NCBI RefSeq assembly: GCF_010093535.1
Contig: NW_022985163.1
Coordinates: 1,800,305-1,864,304 of the forward strand
DNA length: 64,000 nt
From: Lindgomyces ingoldianus
Lineage: Eukaryota; Ascomycota; Dothideomycetes; Pleosporales; Lindgomycetaceae
Direction: 5' to 3'
The notes beneath the pieces were generated by a model that was given only the letters and a program-made list of their open reading frames with translations, had not been told where the DNA came from and made no database searches. Position numbers and translations under genes: made by a program. Below, piece by piece: positions 44,950 to 57,122 of the stretch. Every line of letters starts with the position of its first letter. The first letter of the stretch is position 1.

Positions 44950-46082
44950 TCTAGCAACACTATTTTATAACAACTTTTAAAGGCCTTAGGTTCTTAGCTG
45001 TCCTACATAAACCCTACTACATAACTAAAGCTAGAATATTTGTTTTCTTTTATGTAGACAACCTTATTATTGTGTATAAAAAAGGCTCTAAAGTAGATGC
45101 ACAGCGTGTAGTAGACTAGTTATAAGAGAAGTATACCCTAATAGAAGGCAAAGACCTATAATAGTTCCTAAGAGTTAAGATTATTAGAGATTAACAGCAA
45201 TAAATAATTTAGCTGTTATAAGCATTATATATTAACAAGATAGCTAGGCTAGCTAATAGAAAGGACCTGCAGCACACTACACCTATAAGTGGGATTAAAC
45301 TTATGCTGTAATCTAGTTTTATAACCCTATTAGAAGTAAATTAATATTAGCAGAAGATTAGATCTCTGCTCTTTGCAGCAGTTACTATAAGACTAGACAT
45401 TACCTTTGCTACATCACGCCTCGCACAGTTTCTTACAAATCCCGCATCTAACTATTAGGATGCAGCTGATCAAGTCATCCTGTACCTACATGCGACACGG
45501 ACGTACGCACTCTAATTAGAAGGAGAAGACTACCTTGTAGTAGCAAGTAATGCGTTATTTGCAGATAATACACTAGATAGAAAGAGCTTTTAAGGCTATG
45601 TTATTTAACTATTTAGCAGATAGATTGCATAGTAAGTAAATAAACAAGATACAGTTACAACGTTAACAACAAAAGCAGAATTACTTGCACTATTCTAAGT
45701 TGCTAAGGAAGCTATGTTTATAAGAATGCTTCTTAATAAACTGTAGGTTAAGCTGCCTAATTTAACTATTATAATCTAGTGCAACAACAAGCAGACAATC
45801 TAACTAGTAAACAAAGAGATATCTTAACTTTAAACCAAGCTCCGACATGTCAACATCCATAACCACTGGCTCTGACAGGAAGTCTCTTGACAAACAATTA
45901 AGGTTGTCTATGTCCCCTCTAGCAAGATGCTTGTAGACGGACTCACTAAAGCGCTTCTAGCTAGCAAATGGCCAAGCTTTCTTTAGCAAATTCGGCTAGT
46001 TGACGTCAGGGAGAGGATAGTTAGTCAGGAAGCAGATATGGAAGAGATTAAAGCAAGAATGGAAGCCCTGGAAGCATACTAA
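44950..46082 (+). pseudogene. Copia pol, 3' part (end of RT, RNase H)
   Basis: Continues the reverse transcriptase broken by the Gypsy: HYFITTFKG, then YVDNLIIVYKKGSK (YVDD box, second Asp now Asn) near 45050-45090, YLHATRTYAL near 45485, DNTLDRKS near 45563, CNNKQTIQLVN near 45780 and KMLADGLTKALLAS-type RNase H end near 45927-45970. An open tail (MEEIKARMEALEAY) ends at TAA 46080-46082. The last 300 bases are almost free of RIP. Confidence 0.82.
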
Positions 46083-46131
46083 GGTTGCGCAATCGGGAAC
46101 CAGCTTGAAGCATGTCTAAGCTGAGGGGGTG

Positions 46132-46461
46132 TGTCAGATATGCGCACCTACTGTCAAGACAGGAGGAACGTTTGACGAAAGCTGCTACATAGTACGAGCA
46201 ATAAGCTCGAACAGTATGTTGCTGCAAATTGCAGCATTTTGCAGCATTTTGCAGCATTTTGCAGCATGTTGCAAGCTGGTCGCGCATAGGGCTAGTGCGC
46301 GAGGGACTCGGATCGGAAAAACAAAAGCCGAGCAACACGAGTAGAGCAGAAAAAGGATTGATAAATTAACACAATCAATACAATCAATCAATCATCCCAT
46401 ACATCATATCTAAACCCATCATTCATCTTAGGAAGCCTAGAAACAGTGCTTTAATCTGACA
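46132..46461 (+). repeat. Copia 3' LTR, 330 bp
   Basis: Preceded by the purine tract CTGAGGGGGTG, starts TGTCAGATATGCGC, ends TCTGACA. Carries the short form of the TTGCAGCANN array. The right flank is the inside of a P2 transposon. Confidence 0.92.
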
Positions 46462-47769
46462 ACTTTAGCCCTGTATAGAGTAATACAACATAAGATATTA
46501 TTTAGAGTCTACTTCTGCTACTTTCTTACATGTACGCAAGTTATGCCTAGTCTAATTACACTGCCTACATTACCTTTAACTTAGCTTACCTTCTTTAGCG
46601 CGCACCTGTGTTTTTAGCTTCTTCCTATTACTACGCGCTTTAAACTCCTTTAAAGTAGTTAGACAAGCCCTATTTTGAACTATTAAAGTCTTTTTTGCCT
46701 AAATTTACTTTTTTTTATGCAATCTATGTTGCGTAGCAGCCTTATTTACTGCTTAAAGCTTTATAATCTTCTTTTACACTAATACTAGCTTATGTGCAAT
46801 AATTACTACCCCTTTTAAACCCTTTTTAAAGGCCTTTACTATAGATGTTAGTAAGCTATTTATATGCCTCTAAATTTTTACTTTTATAAGCATTAATTAT
46901 AACTTAAATTTAAAAGTATTACTTAGGGTTTATAACTACTACAGCTTATTATTAATAGGTAGTAGTAGTAATAAAGTACACAACTAGATGTTAAAGGCTA
47001 TTTTAACTTATTTTAGGTTAAATAAGACTAAACTAGCGCTTTAAAACCCTTCTTAGATATTACTAGAAGTAATTACTACATTATAAGCATGTATAAAGCA
47101 TAGTAGAAACTTAAGTTTTATAATATAAGTAATTTAGTTACACATAAAATCCTTAGCTTAGCACTTATACACCTTTTTTAAAGAGGTAAAATAACCTATA
47201 TTAAAAGGCTATAGAAAGTGTAATAAGTGTAAAAGTATATAAATAGTAATAATTTTATTTTTTTTATAGTACTACTAGAAATTAAGCAAGTTATAGCTTT
47301 TATAGCTATTAATAATAAAAAGCTAATAATCGCTTATAACTCTTTTTTTTATATGCTTATTAAAGTGCTTTAACTACTACAGCTTAAGCTTCTTTATTAT
47401 CTAGCTATTTTTAAAAACTATAATAACCTAGTTTTAAGGCAGATTTTTTTTTATACTAAGTAAAAAGGTAATAGCAGCTTTTAAAAATAATAAAAAGTAA
47501 AATAGCTTACTTTATTATGTTAATACTTTAAATAACTATTATTTACTTTTTATTACTTTACTATATTACCTTTAGCTGTTTTTATTTTTTTAAAGCTATA
47601 ATAACTACTCTACTTAATATCTAGCCTATTATAAAGCTTAACTTATTAAAGTTATATGTGTTTTTATTCTAGATACTATACTTAGCTTTTATGTTAGCTA
47701 CTCGGTAAAACTAGCCTTAGATAACCTCTAGATCTTTATAAAGCACTTTTTTTTATAATTATAGTTATA

Positions 47770-49636
47770 ACGTACTTTATAGGCAAGTTGCTTACACACC
47801 TAAGTTACTTACTTTTGCTAAGACCTTACTACACTACTCTTCCTACACTAATGCATTTCTAATAACACTACTTAAATGTGTTAAAAGAACATTAGATGCA
47901 GCTTACACTCTAGGCTTTTAAATAAGATGTAACACTTTTTAAGTAACACGCTGCAGCTATCTACAGAGTCTTTTAAAAGATAATAACTAACTAACACGCT
48001 AGACAACCTTTCTAAGCTAATTATATAGCTAACCTATACAAGCTAGATAATAATAAAAAGTAAGTAATTATTTAGCACATACTTAAGCTAGATGCGTAAG
48101 GATTTCCTCTCTAGCTAGTAGCTATAGCTAATATAGCTAATTCATTACACGCTAAGCATAATATAGGCTATATTAGCATAAACTAGCTTAATATGTTTAT
48201 TAAGTGTTACTTAAAGCTTAAAGTAAAGTTTAAGTGTAAGTATAACTATAAAAAAGCTTTTTATAAAGATCTTATAGTAATTTAAAGCTAGTTTAACTTT
48301 ATAAAGAATATTAAAGCTAAGTATAGTATTTAGAATAATAACATATACAACTTTAATAAAATAAAGTTTATAATAGGCTAAATATCTACTAGAGCAGGTA
48401 TTATAGGTTTAGAGAGATAAGAACAGCTAAAAGCAGTCTAGCTACGCACCTAGAAGTAGACAACAGCTATCTAGGGCATTAATGCTAAAAGGTAGGCTAT
48501 TCTACTTTTTATTATCTTTTAAGGTAGTAACTACTTTTTAAACTAGTATAAGAAGAAAAATCTACTTTAGAATTAAGTTATTATAATCTCTAAGCGCAGC
48601 TAGACTACTAATTAGCTTAGTCTAGACTAGTTAAAGCACTTTAATATGTAAATAAAAAAGTGTACTGTTAGCAGCTACTATCTACTAGTTATTAATAGCT
48701 ATAAAAGCTATAACTTACTTTATTTTTAGTAATACTATAAAAAATAATAAAATTATTACTATTTATATACTTTTTTACTTATTACACTTTATATAGCTAC
48801 TTAATATAAGTTATTTTACTTCTTTAAAAAAAGTGTATAAGCGCTAAGCTAAAAACCTTATATATAACTAGATTACTTATATTATAAAAATAAAGTTCTT
48901 ACTATGCTTTAAAGTAGCTTATAATGCTATAATTACTTTTAGTAATATTTAAAAAAAGTTTTAAAGCGCTAGATTAGTTCCTTTTAACCTATAATAAGTT
49001 ATAATAGGCCTTAATGTAAAGTTACGCACTTTATTACTACTACTACTTATATATAACAAGCTCTAGTAGTTGTAAACCTTAAGTAATACTTTAAAACTTA
49101 GCTTATAATTAATGCTTATAAAAATAAAAATTTAAAAGCATATAAATAGTTTACTAACTTTTATAGTTAAAGTGTTTAAAAAGATTTTAAAAAGGGTAGT
49201 AATAATTACACATAAGCTAGTGTTAGTGTAATAGAAAATTACTAAGATTTAAGTAGCTAATAAGGCTACTATGTAACATAAATTATATAAAAAAAAGTAA
49301 ATTAAAGTAAAAAGAACTTTAATAATTTAAAAAAGCTTATGCTTAATAGCTTTAAAAGAGTTTAAAGCGCGCAGTAATAGAAAAAAGGCAAAAAAGCAGG
49401 TGTAAGCTAAAGTAGGTAAGCTATCCTAAAGGCGCTGTAGATAGTGCAATTAGACTAGGCATAACACACAAATGTGTAAGCAAGAAGCAGAAGTAGTATC
49501 TAAATAATATTCTAGGCTGTACTGTACTATATAGTGCTAGAGCAGGTTGTTATAGGCCATAATAGAGTTTGTTAGGGTGGGGTCTTGGCAAAAGTAAGCG
49601 ACTCAGGTGTGTAAGCAACTTGCCTATGAAGTCCGT
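47770..49636 (+). mobile_element. Full-length P1 pogo/Fot1-like transposon
   Basis: 1,867 bp, ACGTACTTTATAGGCAAG to CTATGAAGTCCGT, flanked by TA (47768-47769, 49637-49638). It is inserted in the P2 copy, whose TTATAATTATAGTTATA and TAATTAAACTTTATT flanks match the uninterrupted P2 sequence. Confidence 0.9.
47896..49527 (+). pseudogene. P1 transposase, best-preserved copy, RIP-inactivated
   Basis: ATG 47896 opens MQLTL, then stops at former glutamine codons. Recognisable in order: HARQPF (HTH region), NNKKQVII, LDARGFPLQLAAIANIANSL, YNFNKI (48350-48367; DDE domain, first Asp changed), RTQKQTTAIQGI, LLFIIFQG, LKHFNMQ, LLVINSYKSYN (second catalytic Asp region, about 48690) and, near the end, the Cys/His knuckle with RHN..TC. 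The 3' limit is approximate because the natural stop is indistinguishable from RIP stops. Confidence 0.75.
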
Positions 49637-50487
49637 TAATTAAACTTTATTATAAACTTAGAGCAGTGCTTAACCTATATACTAGGCTAGTTTAAGCTAA
49701 CCTAGCCTAGATTACACTCTGTGCGTAAGGAATTAGCTATATTAGCTATAGCTATAAGCCTAGAAGAAAATCTGTGTGTAATAAGCTAAAGTATATACTT
49801 AATAACTACCTTTTTTTTAAGCTTAGTTAGATTCCTGAATTTAGGCTAGTATTCTGCTTATAAAGGCTGTCTAGCGCGTTAATTACTTAGTGTTATGTAA
49901 GAGACATTATAAATAGCTATAGTTTGTTATAAAAAAATTTTAAGTTTTATTTAAAAGTTTAAAAAGTAAGCTGTATTTAACATTCTTTAGAAGATTTAAT
50001 CTAGTGTTATTGTTAAGGCATTATGTACATAGGTAGAGTGTGGTGGGGGCTTAGCAAAAGTGGCCAGCCAACCTGTGTAGCCGGCTAACCTGTTAGGTAC
50101 GTTACTAGATTATATAATTTAATTTATTTTATGTCTAGCTAGAGTTTAAAACAACATAACTATTTAATACTAATAATAGAATTCTAAGAGCTAAGGTTTA
50201 TAATATTAAAACGTAGTTTTAGATAGTTTTACTATTAATTTACATATATAAGTAGATATACTAGTAGACAGAGACTTAAATTTAGTTTTAAAAACTCTTA
50301 ACTATAACTTTAAAAAGTAAGTACTAAATAAGCATATAAAAGTATTAAAATAAAAACTTAAAAGTTATTAAGTTAATAAATAAAAATCCCTAAGTACTAG
50401 TATTAACTAAAAGGTTTAATTAGACTTTAATGCTTTTTAAATATAAAATAGTAGGAACTTAAAAGTGTTTACCTTTAAATAAGTGTA

Positions 50488-52563
50488 ACGTACCTAACAG
50501 GTTGGCCGGCCACACAGGTTAGCTGGCTACTTTTACCAAGCCCCTACCACACTCTACTTATCTATATAATGCCTTAACAACAACACTAGATTAAATCTTT
50601 TAAAGAACATTAAATATAGCTTACTTTTTAAGCTTTTACATAAGACTTAAAACTTTTCTTATAACACACTATAGCTATTTATAATGTCTTTTATATAACA
50701 CTAAGTAATTAACGCGCTAGACAGCCTTTAGAAGTAGAATGCTAGCTTAAATTAAAAAATTTAACTAAGCTTAAAAAGAAAGTAGTTATTAAGTATATAC
50801 TTAAGCTTATTACACGCAGATTTCCTCTTAGGCTTGTAGCTATAGCTAATATAGCTAATTCCTTGCGCGTAGAGCATAATTTAGGCTAGGTTAGCTTAAA
50901 CTAGCCTAGTATGTAAGTTAAGCACTGCCCTAAGTTTATAATAAAGTTTAATTATAAGTATAATTATAAAAAAGCGCTTTATAAAGATCTAGAGGTTATC
51001 TAGGGCTAGTTTTGCCTAGTAGCTAACATAAAAGCTAAGTATAGTGTTTGCATTAATGACTCGGATGCATCGTCAGCATGGTCACACGATAGTCGGATGT
51101 GTCGGATGTGTCGTCACACGATGGTCGGATGCATCGGCAGATGCATCAGCACCATAGTCTGTTGCCAAGACTCACCCACTTATTTCGCATATATATAGAT
51201 TCCCGCAAAGGACTCCTCGAGGAATACAATACAATGCAGTTCCTCATGTCTCTGGTGCCTCACATAGCTTCACATATAGTATCTAGGATAAAAACATGTA
51301 TAACTTTAATAAGTTAGGCTTTAAAATAAGCTAAATATTAACTAGAGTAGTTATTATAGCTTTAAAGAAATAAAAATAGCTAAAGGTAATATAGTAAAGT
51401 AATAAAGAGTAGATAATAGTTATTTAAAGTATTAACATAATAAAGTAAGCTATTTTACTTTTTATTATTTTTAAGAGCTGCTATTACTTTTTTACCTAGT
51501 ATTAAAAAAAATCTGCCTTAAAACTAGGTTATTATAGTCTCTAAGAACAGCTAGATAATAAATAAGCTTAGGCTATAGTAGTTAAAGCACTTTAATAAGC
51601 ATATAAAAAAAAGTTATAAGCGCTTATTAGCTTTTTATTATTAATAGCTATAAAAGCTATAACTTGCTTAATTTCTAGTAGTACTAAAAAAAAAAATTTT
51701 ATTACTATTTATATACATTTACGCTTATTGCACTTTTTATAGCCTTTTAATGTAAGTTGTTTTACCTTTTTAAAGAAAGTGTATAAGTGCTAAGCTAAAG
51801 ATTTTGTGTGCAACTAAATTATTTATATTATAAAACTTAAGTTCCTACTATACTTTATACACACCTATAATACAGTAATTACTTTTAGTAATATCTAAAG
51901 AGAGTTTTAAAGCGCTAGTTTAGTCTTATTTAACCTAAAATAAGTTAAAATAGCCCTTAACATTTAGTTATATACTCTATTACTACTACTACTTATTAAT
52001 AATAAGCTCTAGTAGTTATAAACCCTAAGTAATACTTTTAAATTTAGGTTATAATTAATGCTTATAAAAGTAAAAATTTAGAGGCATGTAAATAGCTTAC
52101 TAATGTTTACAGTAAAGGCCTTTAAGAAAGTCTTAAAGGGGTAGTAATTATTACACATAAGCTAGTATTAGCGTAAAAGAAGATTATAAAGCTTTAAGTA
52201 GCAAATAAGGCTACTATATAATATAAATTATATAAAAGGAAGTAGATTTAGGCAAAAGAGACTTTAATAGTTAAGAATAAAGCTTGTCTAACTACTCTAA
52301 AGAAGTTTAGAGCGCGTAGTAATAGAAAGAAGCTAAAAACATAAGTGCGCGCTAAAAAAAGTAATCTAAGTTAAAAGTAATATAGGCAGTGTAATTAGAC
52401 TAGGCATAACTTGCGTATATGTAAGAAAGTAGTAAAAGTAGACTCTAAATAATATCTTGTGTTGTATTACTTTATACAAGGCTAAAGTGGGCTGTTTTGC
52501 GCTAGAATAGGGTGGTTTTAGTAGGGGCTTGGCAAAAGTGGCCGGCCAACCTGTTAGGTACGT
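50488..52563 (+). mobile_element. P2 pogo/Fot1-like transposon, both ends present
   Basis: Ends ACGTACCTAACAGGTTGGCC (left) and its inverted complement (right), flanked by TA (50486-50487, 52564-52565). The left TIR continues GGCCACACAGGTTAGCTGGC, while the right lacks one internal TIR block. With the solo LTR at 51045 and its TSD removed it is 1,841 bp. Plus-strand transposase is homologous to P1 throughout (AATATAGCTAATTC block at 50847, ends around 52440) but the TIRs differ beyond the first seven bases. Coding frame destroyed by RIP. Confidence 0.88.
51045..51274 (+). mobile_element. Solo Copia LTR, 230 bp, TSD TATAG
   Basis: TGTTTGCATTAATGACTC to CATAGCTTCACA, flanked by TATAG (51040-51044, 51275-51279), inside the P2 transposase. 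Same family as the 3' LTR at 9366 and much less mutated. It contains repeated GTCGGATG units. Confidence 0.88.
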
Positions 52564-54084
52564 TAATAAATTAATATTTAATAAATTATACTTATTTAAG
52601 CCTAACATATAAAGTTTTTTTTAAGTTTTTTTATTTTTCATTTAAGAAAAATAAAAGTTATAATTATTTATATTTATAAACTATTTTTTAAACTTTTATT
52701 ATTCTACTTTTATTTTTTATACTTTAGAGATAAAGTAATTACTAGTAGAGTATTTTAGTTTACTATAATTATACTAGTTACTAAAAGTTATCTATCTTTT
52801 AAGAGCAGGTGTCTAGCTAGGTTGTATGTAGGTAACTAGGGTAGACTAGGGTACTAACAGAGGTGCAGGTTAGGGTGCACTAGAATAGTATACTACCTTA
52901 GATGTATTACTAGAAACTTTCTAAGACTAATCTATACTAGGTCTAATAGTAAAATATTATGTAAAGGTAATAGTTTCCTTTAAAATAGTAAAAGTATTTC
53001 TTCTTTTTATATTATAAGCTATTAAGTTAGCTACTATAGTCTTAAAAAAGCCTTTTTAAGTACACTAATAAAGTAAGCTTTAAAGGCTTAAAAGATTTCA
53101 TATTATTTATTTTTAGTATTTAAAATACTTATTACACTTTTATTTTTTATTACTAGAAATAAAGTAAGTTTATAAAAGCTTAATTATTTTTTTTACATTT
53201 TTAAACTAAAAGTTATTTAATTTAGCTAGGTATCTAGGGTCTAGGTATTCCTTTATAATACTAGGAATGTGTCTCTATATTCACGCTATGTGTGCACGCT
53301 TACTTTAATAGTAATCTACATTAATGTCTAGTCTATTTATAATAAAAGCTTACTATTATTTAAATATAAGTTCTTTACTATTTATAAAGTTCTTAATTTT
53401 AAGTAAATATTTAGTAAAGTAGCTTTAAAGTAGCTTAAAAGTGCTTAAAAAGTTGTTTACTATTAGTATAATAAAAGTAATTTAAAGCATTATTAAAAGT
53501 AATTTAGTAGTTTGTAAAAGTTAATTAAAACTAAAAGTTCTTAATTTAGTTAGCTAGTTAATTTATACTTTTAATTAAGTAATTTAGTTTTTAAACACTA
53601 TATTACTATAGTTTAAGTCTAAATTTAGTAAGTCTTTAGCTTTAAGTTCTATAAACAAAGTTTAGCTATTAAAGTAGGTAGTTATTTAGTTCTAAAAGTA
53701 GGCATTTTACCTTAGCTATAGCTAGAATGTGTTACAGTCTTTACACTAGAATTTAATAGTAGTTAAGAGTTAAGCATTAGTAGTTATTTTTAATTTTCAC
53801 AAATTATTAGTAGTTTTAAAGTTTTTACTTTAGCATACTTTTTATAACTTTTTTAAAAGTAATTTTAATTATAAAAAATAAACAGTTTTAAACTTAAAAG
53901 CTTTAGTTAATAAAAAGTTTTTAATTTTTTATTTATAATAACTTAATAATTTAATATAATAGTAAGTAAAAAGTTATAAGTTACACTAAATTAAATAGTT
54001 TTTAAAGTTAAGTATAGTGAAATAAATAATTAATCTATTATTATTATAAAGCTGTTACTAGCGAAAGTAAGTTGTTTAATATAA

Positions 54085-54375
54085 TGTAGCAGCGCAGGCA
54101 AGACAATAGGTTTAAATGCAGTAGAAATCTACTTAGAGGCATATAGAAGTGCGTGGGGACTTAGAAACCTAGGAATGCTATTAACACCTATAGGCCTTAT
54201 ACAAAAGAATATTAGAAAACTACTAAGCTAGCTAAGGAGAGAAGTGCAACTAAATACATAAGGGAATAGAGGTAACAGCAACAGCAGGGGACAGGGTTAA
54301 GTTAGGGCTAATACAGGGACCCTTTAGATAGGTTCTAAGCGACCTAAGATAGAACAATTTATAAGAATTGTTACA
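54085..54375 (-). mobile_element. LTR of the TGTAACG family, no TSD
   Basis: TGTAGCAGCGCAGG to GAATTGTTACA, homologous along its length to 10424-10712 but strongly RIP-altered. Flanks TATAA and TAGTG do not match, so it is rearranged or one end of a deleted element. Confidence 0.75.
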
Positions 54376-54943
54376 TAGTGAATATTAAAGCTAAATATAG
54401 CATCTAGGATAATAACATGTACAACTTTAGCAAGACAGGCTTTATAATAGGCTAAACATTTACTAACTATACTTACGCTTAAAACTTTACTTTAAGCTTT
54501 AGATAACGCTTTATAAACATACTAGGCTAGTTTATACTAACATAGCCTAGATTACGCTTAGCTTGTAAAGAATTAGTTATATTAGCTACACATGCTATCT
54601 AAGAGGAAAATCCTTATGTATATAGCTTAAGTATAGTCTTAATAATTACCTGCTTCTTATTATTACCTTACTTTTATAAGTTAGCTGTAGAATTAGCTTA
54701 TAAAAGTTGTTTAGTGCTTTAGTTATTTATTATTTTTTAAGAGACTTTATATATTGCTACAGCACATTACTTTAAGAGTTTTATGTTTTATTTAAAAGCT
54801 TAGAGTGTAAGCTATATCTAACATTCTTTTAGCGCGTCTAAGTAGTGTTATTAGAAATGCATTATTGTAAGAAGAGTAGTTTAGTAGGGTCTTAGTAAAA
54901 GTAAGTAACTTAGGTGTGTAAGCAACTTGCTTGTAAAGTATGT
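54376..54943. mobile_element. Fold-back P1 derivative, left arm lost
   Basis: Loop sequence in plus orientation, then junction ACTAACTATACTTACGC and a minus-oriented arm to the TIR (..GTAAAGTATGT, TA). Confidence 0.65.
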
Positions 54944-55116
54944 TATACTATTTTTGTATGCTTTTTAAGAACGTTGATAATTTATACCTTTTCTATAATA
55001 TAAAAAACTTTTTAAATAGTTTGTATTTTTTTACTATTATTAGCTTAATAGTAGTAGATATGCTTTAATAACTAAACCTATAATATATTCTATAGACAAG
55101 GTGCTTACACGCCTTA

Positions 55117-55403
55117 TGTAACGATTCGCTTGAATCGTTCCATTTAAAGTTACCTAGCGAACCTTATATCCAAAGGTTCCTCGTATCTGCTCCGACCCGG
55201 CCCTGCCCTCTGCTGTACCTCTATTCCCCTAAGTATTTAGTCGCACCTCTCCTCTTAGCTAGTTTAGTAGTTTTCTAATATCCCTTTGTATAAGGCCTAT
55301 AGGTGTTAATAATATTCCTAGGTTACTAAGTCCCTACACACTCTTATATGCCTCTAAGTAGATTTATACCGCATTTAGACCTATTATCTTGCCTACGCTG
55401 TTA
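55117..55403 (+). mobile_element. LTR of the TGTAACG family, TSD CCTTA
   Basis: TGTAACGATTCGC to ACGCTGTTA with CCTTA on both sides (55112-55116, 55404-55408); the terminal CA seems lost. It lies in a P1 TIR remnant (ATAGACAAGGTGCTTACACG at 55091). The 5' half is little mutated, the 3' half RIP-altered. Confidence 0.7.
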
Positions 55404-55463
55404 CCTTATATTAGAAAACTTACTGTTACTAGTAATTAGCAGAGCTTGCTCTGCTTATTATAG

Positions 55464-56401
55464 TGTTACAGTCTATGACTAGACTGTAGAACCGAGCCTA
55501 GAGGACGCCCTACTGCTAAGCAAACATCTGAAAGAGACTCCTTAGAACAGCTGGGCAGAGTCACATGACTGGACGGAGGAATACAGCTCTAAGTAGAAGA
55601 ACGTTATCCCTGTTATCTGCCGCACCTAATACGAACCCCGCGCTAGTAATTGCAATAATTACAGCAGTAAGCAGCTAAGGACTGTAACTACAACTAGAAG
55701 CAAGTAGTAATTATAACTTTTAGAGACTAAGCCTTATAAGTACTGCACGCTCTAAAATGTATATATAGAATTGTTATAGTCTATAGCTGGCCGAGCTAAG
55801 ACCACTAGGAAGTACCCCACTCCCTTGACAGACAAGGATGGGACTTGTTCATACTAGAATGGGAAGAACTAATTAGTCCAGACGAACTGGACCCTAAACT
55901 AGCGAACCTGCCACTTAAGAAACAAGTTATCTAGTAGGATAAAGACGTTAGAGATTACAGTAATTACAGGCTTAGCAAGCTAAGACTTATAATTACTACT
56001 ACATAAAAGTATAGACATAGGCTTAGTAAAACTAAGCTTTATAATTACTTTAAAAAACTTTTTATATATAAGAAACTTTTTAATCTACCTTTAAAAAGCG
56101 TAATTAATGTTTAATTTATTTTTTATATAGACTAAGTAGTACTATTACTTTATAATAAGCATAATACTATACTATATCTTACACTATATACACCTTTTTT
56201 TATTCTTAAGAACTGTTTAACCTAGCGCCTTATACTGCTGTCTAAGGGCAAACTACAATCTAGCCTACTCTCTTAACTCTCTTACCCTAAGCCCGCTACA
56301 GACTGTACACCCGAAGCCAGCTCCCCTATCACGCGCAAAACCCTACAAGGCCCGCGTGCTTGTAGCATCCCTTAGGACCCTAACAAGCAAGGATTGTAAC
56401 A
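55464..56401 (+). mobile_element. Long LTR variant of the window-end Gypsy
   Basis: TGTTACAGTC to GGATTGTAACA, the reverse complement in several blocks of the LTR at 56530-57122 but 938 bp instead of 593 bp because of extra sequence at about 55500-55980. No matching TSD (TATAG versus AGAGT). Confidence 0.6.
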
Positions 56402-56456
56402 AGAGTCTTTTAATTAACTCTTAAAAGGTGTAATTAACATTTATCTATTTCCTATA

Positions 56457-56529
56457 ACGTACTTCACAGGCGAGTTGCTTACACACCTAAGTTGCTTACT
56501 TTTACTAAGACTCTACTAAACTACTTTTC
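56457..56529 (+). mobile_element. P1 terminal fragment
   Basis: TA plus ACGTACTTCACAGGCGAG and the following TIR sequence up to ACTACTTTTC, where the Gypsy LTR begins. Confidence 0.8.
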
Positions 56530-57122
56530 TGTTACAATCCTTGCTTCGGGGAAGCACTCAGGTCTAATGATATTCCTAGGGGAAAGTAGGACGGGTGGTA
56601 GGGGCCAACCGGTAGGGTGTACAGTCCTACGTACAGGCTAATAGGCTATTAGAGGGGAGTAGAGTAACCAGATTGTGGTTTGCCCTTAATGCAGCAGTAG
56701 AGAGGCTAGGTTAAACAGTCCTGTTAGACAGGGTTAGAGGTATATATAGTGCAAGATATATAATTAGTATTATAGCTCTTTAAAAAGCTAAATGCTACTT
56801 AGTTTATGTAAAAAATAAACTAAACATTAAACACACCTTTTAAAGGTTGTTTAATGTAGGAACTATATACATGTGCTAGGGGTGCTAAAGGGAGCTAGTA
56901 GGAGCTTATAGGAGCCTGCTAAGAAGAACTCCTATAAGCTCCCCTAGGCTCCTATTAATACGCGGCCTGTCTCCTTATTAGACAATGCATTCCTCTGTAA
57001 TTGCAGGCAGCTGCGCTGCCCCTGCGTCCTCTAATTAGTCTGTAAGCAAGCCCTGTCCTAATCTAGCTAGATTGTAGAGCACTGCTAGTGGAGTTATGCT
57101 AGTCTAACTGTAGACTGTAACA
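56530..57122 (-). repeat. 3' LTR of the window-end Gypsy (593 bp)
   Basis: TGTTACAATCC to GACTGTAACA. Clearly less RIP-altered than its partner at 63628 (for example TTCGGGGAAGC against TTTAAAAAAGC). Contains short direct repeats AGGAGCTTATAGGAGCC around 56895-56960. Confidence 0.85.

Larger units (their letters stand above)
32108..46461 (+). mobile_element. Copia retrotransposon split by a Gypsy insertion
   Basis: 5' LTR 32108-32722 (with an assembly gap), gag-pol from about 32830 to 36325 and 44950 to 46082, purine tract at 46120-46131, 3' LTR 46132-46461. The Gypsy element 36326-44944 interrupts the reverse transcriptase between QKALYSLQIS and the segment leading to YVDNLIIVY; the frame resumes exactly after the TTTAC target duplication. 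The outer flanks do not share a 5-bp TSD (ACTAG versus ACTTT), so the left boundary may be from another copy. Confidence 0.88.
46462..50102 (-). mobile_element. P2 pogo/Fot1-like transposon, left end missing, interrupted by P1
   Basis: Minus-oriented transposase sequence in two blocks (46462-47769, 49637-50102). The right TIR reads GGCCAGCCAACC...CTGTTAGGTACGT, followed by TA. Removing the P1 copy (1,867 bp plus TA) leaves about 1,772 bp, some 69 bp short of the complete P2 copy (1,841 bp net at 50488-52563). The missing part is the left terminus, cut where the Copia LTR begins. Confidence 0.82.
50105..54060 (-). mobile_element. Second copy of the left-hand Gypsy family (gag end), interrupted
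   Basis: 50105-50485 is the reverse complement of about 1470-1830, and 52566 to about 53100 that of about 950-1430 (shared CTAGTGCACCCTAACCTGCACC-type block at 52850-52875). The P2 copy 50488-52563 splits it at TA. The stretch 53100-54060 is presumably its upstream part; it is extremely AT-rich. No LTR found. Confidence 0.65.

Noticed and set aside
46462..46466. ACTTT as TSD partner of ACTAG at 32103-32107
   Set aside because: Two of five bases differ and the change is not of RIP type, so it is not counted as a duplication.
49000..52600. Regularly recurring GCTAATATAGCTAATTC-like blocks suggesting a CRISPR-like or satellite array
   Set aside because: They are homologous positions in separate transposase copies, kilobases apart, not a spaced array.
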